Source: Leguminivora glycinivorella (Eukaryota > Arthropoda > Insecta > Lepidoptera > Tortricidae). From it: a stretch of DNA of 64,000 nt. The position numbers were made by a program, and so were the translations under genes. Of this stretch, positions 54,921-64,000 are shown one piece after another; position 1 is the stretch's first letter, and each line of letters begins with the position of its first letter. Under the pieces are notes generated by a model. That model had not been told where the DNA came from. It searched no databases and saw only the letters and a list, made by a program, of their open reading frames with translations. The stretch is from assembly GCF_023078275.1 (NCBI RefSeq), contig NC_062987.1:19949772-20013771 (forward strand). The letters run 5' to 3'.

Positions 54921-55150
54921 TGTAATAAACTTTCTGTCAAAGAGTGTAAATGAAGTCGGTGACGCTAAGCGTAGCAGTTGATCAGTGCGAAAGGGTGGCA
55001 ACAGTCATGGGTGGGGCAATCCTTGATGAAGACGATTTGTACTAACTATCATTGTGATGGCACAGATTACACTAAAAAAGAAAACACAAGCAAGATGTTT
55101 AGTGTGGAGTATGGTTAGTTTGTTGTCTAAATTTTCGAAAAGATGTCGCT
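54921..55150 (-). pseudogene. Second decayed copy of exon 2
   Basis: It shares the 5-prime junction of the first extra copy (ACATGTAATAAACTTTCTGT), which shows it derives from that copy. It has a 4-bp insertion (AACT) and a lost splice acceptor (exon-like part 54,943-55,070). Confidence 0.75.
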
Positions 55151-55159
55151 GTCCCCTAA

Positions 55160-55293
55160 TGGCTGAGTGGACGCTCGGAGCCGAGCGTTTCGCGAGGCGG
55201 GCGAGCGTGCGTCCACCCAAACTTTGCAGCGTCGACTCAGGACACTTGTATGAGCTTCAATTGTTTGACATGCACGTTGTACGCTTCGCCCCT
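55160..55293. mobile_element. Family F MITE, diverged
   Basis: GGCTGAGTGGACGCTCGGAG at the left and the GTCGACTCAGGACACTTGTA core; the right end is eroded. Confidence 0.55.
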
Positions 55294-55330
55294 AGTTGCA
55301 CGCCCAATACGAGCGTGCAGAGTATTACAC

Positions 55331-55475
55331 TTATGTACAGTCAACCAATTGGCCTACCACTGTAGAACTATGTCATAGTGACGTTATAAATCAGATTGTA
55401 AGAAATCTCTTACTGCTTCTCATTTTGACATGGTTTTAGAGTGGCCTGGGGTTCCAATTGGTTGACTGTACATAA
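55331..55475. mobile_element. 145-bp MITE with 22-bp perfect inverted repeats
   Basis: TTATGTACAGTCAACCAATT at the left is complemented exactly at the right. The TACAGTC start inside TA fits Tc1/mariner-type MITEs. It lies in intron 1 of the four-TM gene. Confidence 0.75.
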
Positions 55476-55573
55476 GCAACCTTCTCCATACTTCGTAATA
55501 CAGGTGCAATATGAAGGCACCACCATCTATTCAGGAGACCCGAGCTTTTGGTGTATGTTATTTTTCCACTTAC

Positions 55574-55651
55574 TAACGTAATGACTCCAAATACGAATGC
55601 TCCAGTACTCAAAGAGAACTTCAATAAAAAATGCTTGGGCACGCACGACAT
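55574..55651 (-). CDS. Exon 1 of four-transmembrane protein gene
   Basis: ATG at 55,651 in good context (AAAATGT), 26 codons reading MSCVPKHFLLKFSLSTGAFV then FGVITL, followed by a GTAAGT donor in phase 0. Short cytosolic start, then the first half of span one. The LSTGAFVFG segment resembles the L(R/K)TG..I.G motif of small insect four-TM proteins, a resemblance from memory only. An in-frame upstream ATG at 55,702 would add 17 residues. Confidence 0.7.
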
Positions 55652-56439
55652 TTTGTGCGTCAAACTGGAGCTTGTCAGTGAATCGGAACCAACTAGATTC
55701 AAAAGGTAGTTATCGAATTGTTTAATGGTATTTCATTCCCGTCATGGAGATTTTGAGGTTCAACTTTTACCTACTACGAGACCAATTACCAAATTGTGTC
55801 GAAGCAAAATATCAAATGTAGACCGTGTGATACTTATTACTAAAAAGAGTTTTGAATGATTCACGGTTATTTCAATTAGACATATTAACCAGGATATAGA
55901 CCATGATTACCTTTATATTACAAAAATTAAAAAGGTAATCGCGGTCTATATCCCGGTCAAAATAAGTCTAATGATACTTATTATAACTAACTTTATTTTT
56001 AACGTAGAACAGCAACTTGAATCGATCCCTTCCAAACAACCCTTAATTATTTTTTGTTATCATTTATTAATGCGACTTCGAAATGTCAATTTACTTGAAT
56101 TCTCTTTTTTTTCAAAACGTATTTATAAGAGTTTCTGTTAGTTGACTACGGAACCCTAAAAAAGACCTAAATTACCCATTTACCCAGTTTTACTCTCTGC
56201 TGGCTCTTACCGTTTTCAATTGTTTCCACGAGCGATAAAAACGTCTACTGAACCACATGAATAGGTAATACGTTTCAAGTGGGTACACTGAGTGAGATCC
56301 CTACCATCAGTTTTTAACGCGAAATACGTAACTCGTGGGCGAAATGTTAGGAAAATTACATGTAACTTTTGTTTCTAGTAAGTTTTGGGGTGCAGTTGTC
56401 TTTATACATCCATACTTGCGGTACCTATCCCGGCTTTTG
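55652..56439. other. Intergenic space between the two divergent genes
   Basis: Likely holds the promoter of the minus-strand gene; no clear TATA. 55,878-55,975 is a MITE with about 45-bp inverted arms (GGATATAGACC..GATTACC). 56,147-56,162 is a scrap of family B. Confidence 0.5.
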
Positions 56440-56848
56440 GGTCTTGGGAGAACTGAGTCCGCTTTGACAGGTAATCCCAAGGCGGAGGCACTAGTTTTTA
56501 CGAAAGCGACTGATATCTGACCTTCCAACCTGACGGGTAACTAGGCCTTATTAGGATTAGTCCGGTTTCTTCACGATGTTTTCCTTGACCGAAAAGCGAC
56601 TGGTAAATATCAGAATAGAATAGAATAGAATAGAAAATATTTATTTGGCATACAGATACATAATAAAAACAAGTACATAATACTTAATAACTAGTACACC
56701 AAATAGGATGCCACTCAGCGAATATCAGCGAATATCAAATGACATTTCGCACATAAGTTCTGAAAACTCATTGGTGAACTGAAAACTCCTGGGTACCTGC
56801 GGGCCTTGAAAGTCGCACGCTCTTACCGCTAGCCTACCAGCGCTTTTT
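56440..56848 (-). mobile_element. tRNA-derived SINE split by a LINE end
   Basis: Minus-strand SINE: head with TAGGCTAGCGGTAAGAGCGT near 56,820-56,845, body to GTCCGCTTTGACAGGTAAT. It is interrupted at 56,605-56,725 by an (AGAAT)n-tailed LINE 3' end with AATATC on both sides. Confidence 0.65.
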
Positions 56849-56956
56849 GCAGTTCTTTTTGTAGTCTGTTCGGAAAGAGGAGTCGTCGTCCAAACAGACT
56901 CTACAGGATGTCATTTTCCGCGACGCATCTGTTTATACGGAGTTATACAATTATAT

Positions 56957-57765
56957 CCTACACTGAGAGAAAATACAACCAGTTTTCATGTTCGTTCAAC
57001 AAGTTTTTTGGTTAAAATAGCGCCTACGTGCTCTTTGGTTCAAACAACAAGCTACTTGTCATTTGAATCGGCAATATACAGGGTGTAAACCTAATACGGG
57101 CGAACCTCTAAACGGTGGTGAGTATAGGACATAAAAAATGGAATTAGATAACTTTTACTTAAAATAGAAATATTTTTTTTATCCATACAAATTAATTCGG
57201 CCCGCAACGTAATGCAAACACACTCGCGTTAAACGCTCGTTGACAGTTGTCATTGATTGTCATCGCAACCACATTTACAAGTACATTGCTGCTGGAAAAT
57301 TTTTCAAAAATTTATTATGGCCTGAAAATTAGGAGTTACTTAAAAACTCCTTTTAATTAATGATAACAATATTGAATTGTATGCCTGGTTTCATTTATCG
57401 CCCTTATTAAGTTTACGCACTGTATTTGATTCAACAAGTCGATTTTATAAAAACAACCTGACACATATTGTTTTAAACATATTTTTTTTAGTTTGAATTC
57501 GTTTTTATGTTAACTCTTTTTGTTTTGATTATTATTATTGATATTATACAATAGAATGAATGCATGTGAAATATGTAATTATATTGACGATCATAATGTA
57601 AATTCGTATAGGTTAACATAGCATAATTTATAATGTAATTTATCATTATGAAATAAATAAAACTAAACTAAACTAAACTAAATATACGTTTGGCTGATTC
57701 AAACGGATAAACCGCAACAAGTCGAACCTGTTAAATTCACCATGCAAATTTCTCTCAGTGTACGT
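56957..57765. mobile_element. Family I MITE with two nested insertions
   Basis: Outer element CACTGAGAGAAAA ... TTTCTCTCAGTG in TA. Insertion one (57,079-57,422) has ends CAGGGTGTAAACCTAATA and its near complement, flanked by TA, a second mariner-type MITE. Insertion two (about 57,488-57,686) ends in (AAACT)n, a retroelement 3' end. Removing both restores the order seen at 16,371-16,622 in reverse. Confidence 0.8.
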
Positions 57766-58581
57766 TGCGTTATTTTAAAGTTTCTAAAAGTCGTTCCTGG
57801 TTGAGGCTGTGAGCCAATCCAAGATGGCGGACAATGAACCAGTTTCTTCCATTCGTAAATGACGTGGAAATTTTCCACGATTACTGGATAAAAAATACTT
57901 TGCACACACGTGTGAATAAAATGCAATTTCATCAATCGTTTTTGAAGTAAGTATTAAAAGAGCCTTGTGTGGCAAAATAGTACATTACGATACAAGTGCG
58001 TAAAAAAGGAAGTTCGAAATGAGTGGCGATAAATTAAAACACGACCGAAGGGAGTGTTTTAAATCGACACGAGTTACGAATTTCCTTTTCGCACGTGTAT
58101 CGTACGACGTTTTTCAGTACAGATGAGCCTCCGAAGTTTCGACCTGACATATAATGAACCACTTCTCGCACTAGTGCGTAAAAAAAAACACCATCTGTAC
58201 TGAAAAAGTAATAAATAACTCCTTACACGGGTTAAATGCAAATATTTACATAATTAAAATAAAATTGGTCTACTGACATACAAAATGCTTTAACGAAGTG
58301 TTTTAAGGTTATTTTAATACAAAGTCAATATTTGAAGATCTTTACACGAAAGTTTGGAAACATTTGGCTGTTCACACGATATTCCATGCAGGATAATCTG
58401 AGGTTAACTTTTCAGTTTGTAAATTGCTTTGGATTAAAGAGAAACGAAATGTATTTAAAAAAAATCTAATGTTCTAACATTTTTACGGCTTCACACTTAG
58501 AGGTACAATCAAGGTGACACATCTTTAAAAACAGTGAAATCTTTGCGGCGTTTGCTGTAAAAATGTCAAAAACTGTCACAG
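57766..58581. other. Flank upstream of the receptor exons, family G inside
   Basis: 57,980-58,207 is a complete family G element. The rest shows no exon that I could place as the receptor's ligand-binding part. Confidence 0.45.
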
Positions 58582-58732
58582 GCTCAGGACTAATGATGGA
58601 AACTTTGACTGTGGCGTCGAAACTTGACTGCTTGACAGTGCTTCAGGAAGATCATAACGAGGACTACGTCTGGCGTGAGACGCAGGTGGGCTGCAAGGTT
58701 CTGCTGCTGCTGCAGGAGATGCTCAGGTTCAA
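58582..58732 (+). CDS. Ionotropic receptor-like gene, exon a
   Basis: Reads GLMMETLTVASKLDCLTVLQ, then EDHNEDYVWRETQVGCKV and LLLLQEMLRF, ending in phase 2 at a GTGAGT donor. In IR-family receptors this stretch is the end of the first ligand-binding lobe just before span M1. The 5' boundary is uncertain: an acceptor at CACAG (58,581) or CTCAG (58,587) is possible. An in-frame ATG at 58,563 exists but would leave the receptor without most of its binding domain, so I take this as an internal exon whose upstream partners were not found. Confidence 0.6.
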
Positions 58733-58767
58733 GTGAGTACAAGACGTACAAGTTGCTGTGAGAGTAA

Positions 58768-58912
58768 CAGCTCAGCCACGACATTGGTCTAAGCGCGACA
58801 GCGGTGAGCGGCAGCCATACGTGCGAATGAAAAGTCCCATCGCTGTGTCTCGCTCCAATGTATGACCGCCTCTCACCGCTGTCGCGCTTAGACCAATGTC
58901 GTGGCTGGGCCG
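58768..58912. mobile_element. Family E palindromic MITE, TAA target duplication
   Basis: Full 145-bp copy with TAA on both sides (58,765-58,767; 58,913-58,915), 35 bp downstream of exon a. Confidence 0.8.
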
Positions 58913-58919
58913 TAAATGT

Positions 58920-59074
58920 AAGGTCTGAGTGGAGCGTTCGGCTGGGTTTACAGCGGGGCGGGCGTGCGACCCTATGCAGCCTCGACTTAGGACACTTCTA
59001 TGAGCTTCAATTGTTTGATATGCACGCCGCACGCCCCACCGATCGCTCCGCTTCAAGCGTCCACTCAGACCTCA
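58920..59074. mobile_element. Family F MITE, reference copy
   Basis: Ends AAGGTCTGAGTGGAGCG and CGTCCACTCAGACCT are both present; uninterrupted. Confidence 0.7.
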
Positions 59075-59085
59075 CACTAAAGCTA

Positions 59086-59290
59086 GTGTGCGTAGCCGAA
59101 TGTAAAAAGAAAGAAAGAAAGAAAATATTTATTTGCTTAAACATGGTAATTGCATAGAGATGTTTAAAGTAATTACTAATTAAATTGTATCACATGCTTA
59201 GCCAAAACAAATATGTACTCTATCGCTTTTGCGTATTGGTGCGACTGTCGGCGTCTGGCATCGACGATTGCCATTTGGCTACGCCGGCCG
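59086..59290 (-). mobile_element. Family D MITE split by a tailed insertion
   Basis: GCGTAGCCGAATG (59,089-59,101) and the element's other part (59,216-59,285) are separated by about 115 bp that start with (AAAG)n and look like the 3' end of a retroelement on the minus strand. Confidence 0.6.
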
Positions 59291-59308
59291 AATGGATGCT
59301 CATAATGA

Positions 59309-59545
59309 AATGAAATATTTATTGTGCAAGCAGGCATATCACAATGCGCATATGAACGTCAAATAAAGCTACGCCGGCTCTAACCCTACGCCTCAGCCGA
59401 GAAGATTTCATTCCCTCCTCAGTTGGAGGGGAGTATCCACTATGAGACCGGCAAGAAACTCGGCGGGCCACTTCTTTTCAAAACATTACGTCTTATAATT
59501 AACATGCATTAAAAAACAAGACACAATTTAAATATTATACAGGAC
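59309..59545 (-). mobile_element. CR1/Jockey-like LINE 3' end
   Basis: Reverse complement of the 3' UTR at 52,760-52,990 (GCTACGCCGGCTCTAACCCT, GAAACTCGGCGGGC reversed), with a GAAATGAAATATTTATT tail side. Confidence 0.75.
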
Positions 59546-59559
59546 TTACACTTATTGTA

Positions 59560-60395
59560 GATTAAGAGCCCAGGCCCGCCAGACCTTCCTCAAATTCTTA
59601 AGGATGAAACTTTGGGACAATGTAGAGTTCACATCGGCGTTTAATGTGTGCATATTTTCCAGTTCGGCCCATCGGCCAATTTTTTGCTATCAAGTGATGA
59701 AGGTGAAAAAAAAAGTGCTTACTTTCCTTAACACTTTCGAAACCGGGCTCTACGCGGCGCTACGACATTTTCGCTACATACGGGTTTCCCCATGTAATCG
59801 GCTACGCTTCTACGAGCGGTGTGCCCGACAGTCGGGTTCTTGGTAGCGAAAGTGTTAAATTCTCAAGGCTGATTTTTATATATGTGTTAGAGCACGTTGT
59901 TAGAAATTGGTTATCATCAATGCCAGACCGCTTCCGCCGGCCATAACTTTTACCAGACGCGACAAAGTTGGCAAAAAACGACTCTAACTTACCTCATTTT
60001 CTCAAGCCTGATTTTGATATATGATACGCAGGGACCTGTAACTAGACCGTTTGTAAGCAGCCAGACCAATCGGATGGACCCAACCATCCGCCAGACCGAC
60101 TTAAAGTTTCGATATGAGCATTAGTAGAATTGAAATATTCCGGGTCTATAAAAGCTAAAAACTTGAATTTTCTACATTAAGCTACGTGTATATTGTATAC
60201 TTGACGTAATAAGCGACTTTCAAAAATTTTACTTCTAAGGAAATAAAAAAATAAAAGTTTATATGTGGTGCAAGATTAATTTTGAACTAGAAAATATGCA
60301 CACATTAACCGCCGATATGAACTCTACATTGTCCCAAAGTTTCATCCTTGAGAATTTGAGGAAGGTCTGGCGGGCCTGGGCTCTGGGTCTATTGT
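59560..60395. mobile_element. Element with 100-bp inverted repeats
   Basis: 59,565-59,660 pairs with 60,285-60,390 (GCCCGCCAGACCTTCCTCAA; GGATGAAACTTTGGGACAAT). No transposase between; an 80- and a 101-codon frame overlapping the arms are artefacts. Confidence 0.65.
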
Positions 60396-60639
60396 TACAC
60401 ATTAGCGATTATTATATGCTCCAGGGATTTTTTTACAGCATCACCTATATAAGCAAAGTGAGCATAAATGACGTCGATGGAGTGGACATCTTCGCCAAGC
60501 CCCACTCTCTATGGTCTACCGTTGGATCGAACTGCGCGCCTATCGCGCCTATCCTCGATTGGAAGTAATAAATCAATGTTTTGTGTACTAAGTTTGGCTT
60601 TATAACACTGTTTATGGTTCACTGCACTTAATTCAGTCA
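60396..60639. other. Intron sequence, nothing recognised
   Basis: Inside the first visible intron of the receptor gene; no feature supported. Confidence 0.4.
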
Positions 60640-61000
60640 CTTAGTCTTCCATTACCCTCCATCGCCGTCATCTTATCATTAATTTGCTTTTGTTTCATAT
60701 CATGTTTCACACAGTCCATCCACCTCTTTGTCGGTTTTTCTCGCCCGTTACTTCCTACATATATGTGACGTTATCTGGGTAAAGGGACCTTACTGTCGAT
60801 GGCGCTTACGGCGTTATGAACGATGATCGTATACAAATACGACCCCGCGAGACGTAAGCACCACCAACAATAAAGTCCCTTTACCCAGGTAACTGCACAT
60901 ATTCATTCGTAATTCTTTTCCCATCACATGACTTTCATACCTTCGCATAACATTTCCATACCATGCTAGTCGATTCGACTACATGGAATCCGAATCCGGT
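60640..61000 (-). mobile_element. LINE fragment (RT C-terminus) split by a MITE
   Basis: The minus strand reads LAWYGNVMRRYESHVMGKEL, then after a 122-bp MITE, EKPTKRWMDCVKHDMKQKQI and NDKMTAMEGN. The MITE (60,773-60,894) has ends ATCTGGGTAAAGGGAC and GTCCCTTTACCCAGGT. Confidence 0.7.
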
Positions 61001-61019
61001 CGTCGTACATACATACATA

Positions 61020-61375
61020 CATACAATCACGTCTGTTGCCCAGAGGGGTAGACAGAGACCACGGATTTCCATTTACTATGATCCTGATTAACCAATTTCG
61101 CTTCACACATTTTCATAACATTTCTCATACACGCTCGTCGGCTTCGAGTACTTCTGACTTGGCCTTTTTGCATTATTTCCCCGATTTGATCAAGAAAAGT
61201 TCGCCTAGGTCTTCCATTTCCACTCTTTTTTCATATACAGAATCTTCGTTAATCTCCTCTCATCCATCCTCTCTACATGCCCGAACCACCTTAACATACC
61301 CATCTCAATCTTAGTCACCACATCTACATCCACTCCACGCTTGTATCTAATACGGTCGAAATAATATCCTTTATT
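61020..61375 (-). mobile_element. LINE fragment, RT C-terminus, second family
   Basis: The minus strand reads MGMLRWFGHVERMDERRLTK and, after frameshifts, scraps such as LDQIGE. A (CATA)n-type tail and TGTTGCCCAGAGGGGTAGAC mark its 3' end. It lies directly before the branch-point region of exon b. Confidence 0.65.
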
Positions 61376-61384
61376 TTCTTGCAG

Positions 61385-61602
61385 GTTCGGCTACATCCTC
61401 CGTCGCCCATCCTCCGAACCACAGCATTTCTACAGCCTCTCCTTCTCAGCCACAGTATGGCAGTTCGTAGTCGCCATGACACTGCTGGTTTCCGTGCTGT
61501 TTTATATCCTCAACCGAGCTGAACAGAAGCTGGCCGGAGAAAACCTTAGATGCTACTTCTGGAATGAATTTCTGATTGCGCTTGGGATCATCTGTCAGCA
61601 TT
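61385..61602 (+). CDS. Ionotropic receptor-like gene, exon b (M1 and pore)
   Basis: Acceptor TTTTCTTGCAG, donor GTAAGA; phases 2 in, 1 out. It reads FGYILRRPSSEPQHFYSLSF, SATVWQFVVAMTLLVSVLFY (M1), ILNRAEQKLAGENLRCYFWN, and EFLIALGIICQH (pore loop). The LxxLGxxCQ pore signature followed by an Arg-Ile start of M3 is typical of IR receptors, ligand-gated channels of chemosensory neurons related to glutamate receptors. It joins in frame to exons a and c. Confidence 0.85.
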
Positions 61603-61679
61603 GTAAGATGCTACAATTACACACAAAACCCATAATTATCTGATGATTTATTTCGTGCATGGTATACAAAGTAAATAAT

Positions 61680-61995
61680 AAAAGCGCTGGTGGTTTAGCG
61701 GCAAGAGCGTGCGACTTTCGATCCGGAGGTTGCGGCTTCGAACGCCGGCTCGTACCAATGAGTTTTTCGGAATTTATGTGCGAAATGTCATCTGATACTT
61801 GTCAGTCGCTTTTAGGTGAAGGAAAACATCGTGAGAAAACCGGAATAATTCCAATAAGGCCTAGTTACCCTTCATTTGGAAGGTCAGATGGCAGTCGCTT
61901 TCGTAAAACCTACGCCTACGCCAAATCTTGGAATGTAGTTGTCAGAGCGGACCCCAGGCTCCCATGAGCCGTGGCAAATGATTATAACACAAGGA
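61680..61995 (+). mobile_element. tRNA-derived SINE
   Basis: Complete copy in the receptor intron between exons b and c, with A box TGGTTTAGCGG, B box region GCGGCTTCGAACGCC, and an ending CACAAGGAGTATGATGATGG. Confidence 0.75.
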
Positions 61996-62040
61996 GTATG
62001 ATGATGGTATATAAAGTAATTTAAGGATAGTCAAGTTCTT

Positions 62041-62505
62041 TATACAAGGTGCTCGCGAGGAACCCGCATAACTTGAACCACGCGTTTCTGAGGCCAAAAG
62101 AAAGAAAAAAATCTTATATGAATTTGATATTTAAAAAAAATGTTTTTGTGTTTTTTTTTTAACTTTTTTGGACGTATTTTCTCATAAAACGTAATTTTTA
62201 TCCATAAAGTTGGCAATTAAAATGAGTTTCTTAATTTATTTTTCTAAAATCCAAATTTTTTTAAAGTTTTTCTTGTCACATTTTGACATCTATCAATAAC
62301 GACTGTGAGACTATGCTCCACAATTGCGCATCAGCGCCGTTAAGAAGACCTTTTCTACTGAGTAACAATACGGAAATGTTTTTTTTTAATTGGCAATAAC
62401 TCTGAAACTAGACGAAATCTAGAAAAGTTTATATGACATTTTAGTCTTAAAATGTGACCAAGAATATGCCGTTAAAGTTATATGGTTTCCTTGCGACCTT
62501 GTATA
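62041..62505 (-). mobile_element. Family H MITE, reverse orientation
   Basis: Left end intact (TACAAGGTGCTCGCGAGGAA), right end eroded (TTCCTTGCGACCTTGTAT). Confidence 0.7.
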
Positions 62506-62551
62506 ACGAGGCTATGACAAACACAAAAAGAGCTTTTATCTCAAACGGAGT

Positions 62552-62838
62552 AAGGCCTCAATGCACGCTCATATTGGGCGTTTGGCCTGCATGTCAAACA
62601 ATTGAAACTCATACCAGTGTCCTCAGTCCACTCTGCTGGGTGGACGCACGCTCGCCCGCTCCGAGCGTCCAGGGTGCGTAGCCGAATGGCACAAACGCTC
62701 ATGAAACGCTCACGAAACGAAACGCTAGTAGATATCTATCTATTTCGCTTGTGCGTATTGGCGCGACAGAGCCAGACTAACTGGCGTGGCGTTTCGTTTT
62801 CGTTTGGCGTCGGAGAAATGCCATTCGGCTACGCACGC
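62552..62838 (-). mobile_element. Family F remnant followed by family D MITE
   Basis: 62,552-62,672 carries the reversed family F core. 62,675-62,838 is a complete family D copy with both CGTAGCCGAATGGC ends. It stops only about 28 bp before the exon c acceptor. Confidence 0.65.
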
Positions 62839-62866
62839 TGTTAATATACGAGTATTATTTTACCAG

Positions 62867-63072
62867 ATATTTCAATCAACGTAATGGAACTATCTTCTCG
62901 GCGTATCGCGTTCATAAGTTTCTTCCTATTCTCCTACATAATACACTGTCATTATACGTCTACCCTGCTCTCGGATCTGGTGCATGACAGAGACAACGAT
63001 ATGGATTTGGGCACTTTAAGCGACAGTGATTATGAACATGTTGTGTTGGATACAGTGGCTAGTATAATCCAG
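62867..63072 (+). CDS. Ionotropic receptor-like gene, exon c (M3 and second lobe)
   Basis: Acceptor TTTTACCAG, donor GTAAGA; it completes the split codon from exon b and ends in phase 0. It reads YISINVMELSSRRIAFISFF, LFSYIIHCHYTSTLLSDLVH (M3 and the gating region), then DRDNDMDLGTLSDSDYEHVV and LDTVASIIQ (start of the second ligand-binding lobe). HYTSTLLS stands where most IRs have a YSA-like or YTS-like gating motif. Best assigned to a divergent IR of unknown ligand. Confidence 0.85.
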
Positions 63073-63378
63073 GTAAGAACAGTAACTGAAAATGTTGTGT
63101 TCCCTTGTATAACTATTTGTGGCCTTAAATTGAATCCGCATTCTAAACCGTGAGTGTAGCGAGTGGAATCCTTCGCTTGCTCGGGTATCACTGGTATCAG
63201 TATTGGCGCGTGTGGTCAAATGTCAATATTTAGGGGGGGGGGGGGAATTAGATAATTTGTATGGACAGTCGAACATCCCCTTTCCGCTTATTTTAGAGGA
63301 TTTTGTTATGTTGTAACAAGTCACTATCTAGGCTCATTTATATTCCTAAAGCGTTTTTAAAATTTCATTTAATTTCAG

Positions 63379-63414
63379 GTTATTGTTGACCAGCTTGGCG
63401 ATAAAAATAATAAA
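63379..63414 (+). CDS. Ionotropic receptor-like gene, exon d (tentative)
   Basis: A 36-bp piece between ATTTAATTTCAG and GTAAGT, in phase 0 at both ends, reading VIVDQLGDKNNK. Both splice signals are good, but the exon is tiny and its protein is not diagnostic. The receptor should continue for about 150-200 residues beyond the window. Confidence 0.4.
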
Positions 63415-63489
63415 GTAAGTTACGCTTTTCCGGCTTTAAGTTCCGTTTTTGGCTAACACTTTTTTTTTTTCTAACCTAACCTAACCTGA

Positions 63490-63740
63490 CCACAAAATTA
63501 AAAATTTGAAAAAATCCCCCGACCGCGACATTGTGGACCGATTTTTATGAAACATGGCTAAGAATTTTCCCGATTAACTCAGTTTTCAAACATAAAAACT
63601 AAATCGAAATCGGTTCATCCGTTCGGGAGCTACGACGCCACAGACAGACATACACACAGACATACAGACAAACAGACAAACAGACAGACAGACACGTCAA
63701 ACTTATAACACCCCGTCGTTTTTGCGTCGGGGGTTAAAAA
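63490..63740 (-). mobile_element. Family C element
   Basis: Complete copy with GTTTTTGCGTCGGGGGTTAA end. Confidence 0.65.
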
Positions 63741-64000
63741 TGTAGGGCGAAGGTTAATTGTAGGTACATAAAAAAATTTTCTTTTGCGTCTTTTGAAGTG
63801 AAACTCGAGTGCAAAATGAGTTTATGTTTGTTTTTTAATAATTTGAACAAATAGCAATGTAAAATATTTAAAACAGTAAAACGATGGACGTAACTAAACG
63901 CAAAAACGTGATGGTCACTTGAAAAAATATTTTTGAGGTTATGTTGTTTGTTTCAAGTTGTTTATATTCAAGTCTCACTTCTTCCGCGCTTGTTACACGC
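63741..64000. other. Right edge, nothing recognised
   Basis: AT-rich; presumably intron of the receptor gene. Confidence 0.35.

Noticed and set aside
1..64000. Prokaryote-type operons, phage or defence systems
   Set aside because: Introns, SINEs, LINE tails and AT-rich non-coding density mark this as animal nuclear DNA; no bacterial genes were seen.

Overview
The window looks like a piece of a lepidopteran (moth or butterfly) nuclear genome. It is AT-rich and gene-poor, its genes have GT-AG introns, and it is packed with small non-autonomous transposons, tRNA-derived SINEs, LINE 3' ends with short tandem tails, and (TCCG)n or (TCTG)n bearing elements of the kind common in Lepidoptera. Nothing bacterial or viral was seen. 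The lepidopteran assignment is inference from repeat style, not from a marker gene.

Layout. 1-12,308 is one copy of a large block that recurs at 25,080-38,453 in the same orientation. The first copy ends in a (TCCG)n element that runs into a 100-N gap (12,856-12,955), and it starts inside a 392-bp near-perfect palindrome that is complete only at 24,724-25,115. This fits an unpurged allelic contig better than an old segmental duplication. 12,956-19,990 is repeat-rich and holds one orphan exon-like segment. 20,063-21,790 is the only long intact gene, an intronless SLC22-type (organic cation/carnitine transporter-like) MFS carrier with a TATA/initiator promoter. 22,766-25,115 is a mosaic of local duplications leading into the palindrome. 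37,690-41,145 is a foldback structure with arms of roughly 0.8-1.4 kb. 43,198-43,830 is a 120-bp minisatellite that stays open in one frame.

The right third holds two exon-intron genes in head-to-head order. On the minus strand, three exons (55,651 to 47,946) encode a four-transmembrane protein of unknown function; its last exon was not found. Its second intron contains a complete hAT-type transposon end pair (49,620-53,858, 8-bp target duplication), which carries a LINE, an LTR-like insertion and a (TCCG)n element. Its second exon has two decayed extra copies upstream. On the plus strand, exons from about 58,582 to 63,414 encode the channel domain of a divergent ionotropic receptor (IR family). 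Its ligand-binding N-terminus and its C-terminus are not visible in the window. Both genes have introns swollen by nested MITEs, SINEs and LINE fragments.

The genes do not form a pathway. The transporter, the receptor and the four-TM protein are all membrane proteins, but nothing in the sequence links them functionally. The most informative content is the transposon stratigraphy: several insertions can be dated relative to each other because their target duplications and interrupted hosts are still readable.
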